The notes below the pieces were generated by a model, which was not told the DNA's origin, made no database searches, and was given only the letters and a program-made list of their open reading frames with translations. From positions 1-30,560 of the IMG/VR virus record IMGVR_UViG_3300002053_000066: a stretch of DNA of 30,560 nucleotides; one strand, written 5' to 3'. A program made the translations under genes and the position numbers. This document shows, piece by piece, positions 30,418-30,560 of this stretch. Position 1 is the first letter of the stretch; every line of letters starts with the position of its first letter. Source of the stretch: a virus.

Positions 30418-30560
30418 TTGTATTCTTTTCCTCCTATATAAAATCTACCTTTTTCAATTACATGAATTGTAGGAATAACAGTGTTATTATTTAATTCAAA
30501 ACTAATAAATCCATTTACCCATTGATTGGGAGCACCTTTTTTCCATTCAGGAGTTGTATG
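30414..30560 (-). CDS. C-terminus of a cut gene, possible metallophosphoesterase
   Basis: The last 48 codons of a leftward gene that begins beyond the right edge. The visible end has 'TPEWKKGAPNQWVNGFISFEL' (key residues P.W..G.PN.WVNGF) and 'IEKGRFYIGGKEY'. It recalls the C-terminal part of some phage calcineurin-like phosphoesterases, but too little is present to be sure. The TGA overlaps the next gene's ATG (ATGA), so it is part of the same operon. Confidence 0.5.
   Translation of the reverse strand, partial: HTTPEWKKGAPNQWVNGFISFELNNNTVIPTIHVIEKGRFYIGGKEYK

Overview
The window is most likely part of a tailed double-stranded DNA phage genome with a podovirus-type virion. The evidence is a near-complete structural module: small and large terminase, portal, scaffold, an N4-gp56-like major capsid protein, a head-tail adaptor, a tail nozzle-type protein, a tail fibre with repeated 'PGxSFxGDxxTGxY' units, and three large glycine-zipper or glutamine-rich proteins of DNA-ejection type. 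The DNA is AT-rich, uses the standard bacterial code and is densely packed with ATGA or TAATG overlaps. A Gram-negative host is inferred from two heptosyltransferase-like (GT9) enzymes, a secreted HtrA-like lipoprotein and a protein ending in a beta-strand with a terminal Trp. No integrase, repressor, DNA polymerase, RNA polymerase, tRNA or CRISPR array was seen. The replication genes must lie outside the window, if they are present.

Layout. (1) Positions 1-1430 hold small leftward genes of unknown function, with a perfect 83-bp direct repeat that duplicates a gene-end/mini-ORF/ribosome-binding-site unit. (2) Positions about 1430-2005 are AT-rich and noncoding, with one consensus DnaA box, so this is an origin candidate. 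Two more leftward mini-genes (2006-2322) follow, then a divergent promoter region. (3) Positions 2429-24702 are the rightward late operon. It runs from small proteins and a TerS-like gene, through a LamG-domain structural protein split by an apparent frameshift, to TerL, portal, an unknown gene, scaffold, capsid and decoration protein. Next comes a GT9-methyltransferase-GT9 cassette, then adaptor, nozzle, a zinc-binding unknown and the fibre. The operon ends with the ejection proteins, a small membrane-anchored coiled-coil protein and a zinc-finger protein. Structured RNA elements sit before the scaffold, capsid and glycosyltransferase genes; the one before the capsid gene covers its Shine-Dalgarno sequence. 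(4) The late operon meets a leftward operon (30560 to 24665) head-on. A strong bidirectional hairpin lies inside the last rightward gene.

The leftward operon has about 20 mostly tiny genes. They include a 26-K/R protein with no acidic residue, several 1-2 transmembrane-segment proteins, an HtrA/trypsin-like lipoprotein, a mannose-isomerase-type cupin, and a DUF5675-like protein whose H...GC motif resembles L,D-transpeptidases. This protein is the only lysis-enzyme candidate in the window. I read the operon as an envelope-modification and lysis module, which is inference.

The least conventional parts are the paralogous GT9 pair around a methyltransferase inside the head-tail operon, the phage-borne lipoprotein protease with its envelope neighbours, the possible L,D-transpeptidase-like lysis enzyme, the duplicated leader unit, and the capsid-gene hairpin.
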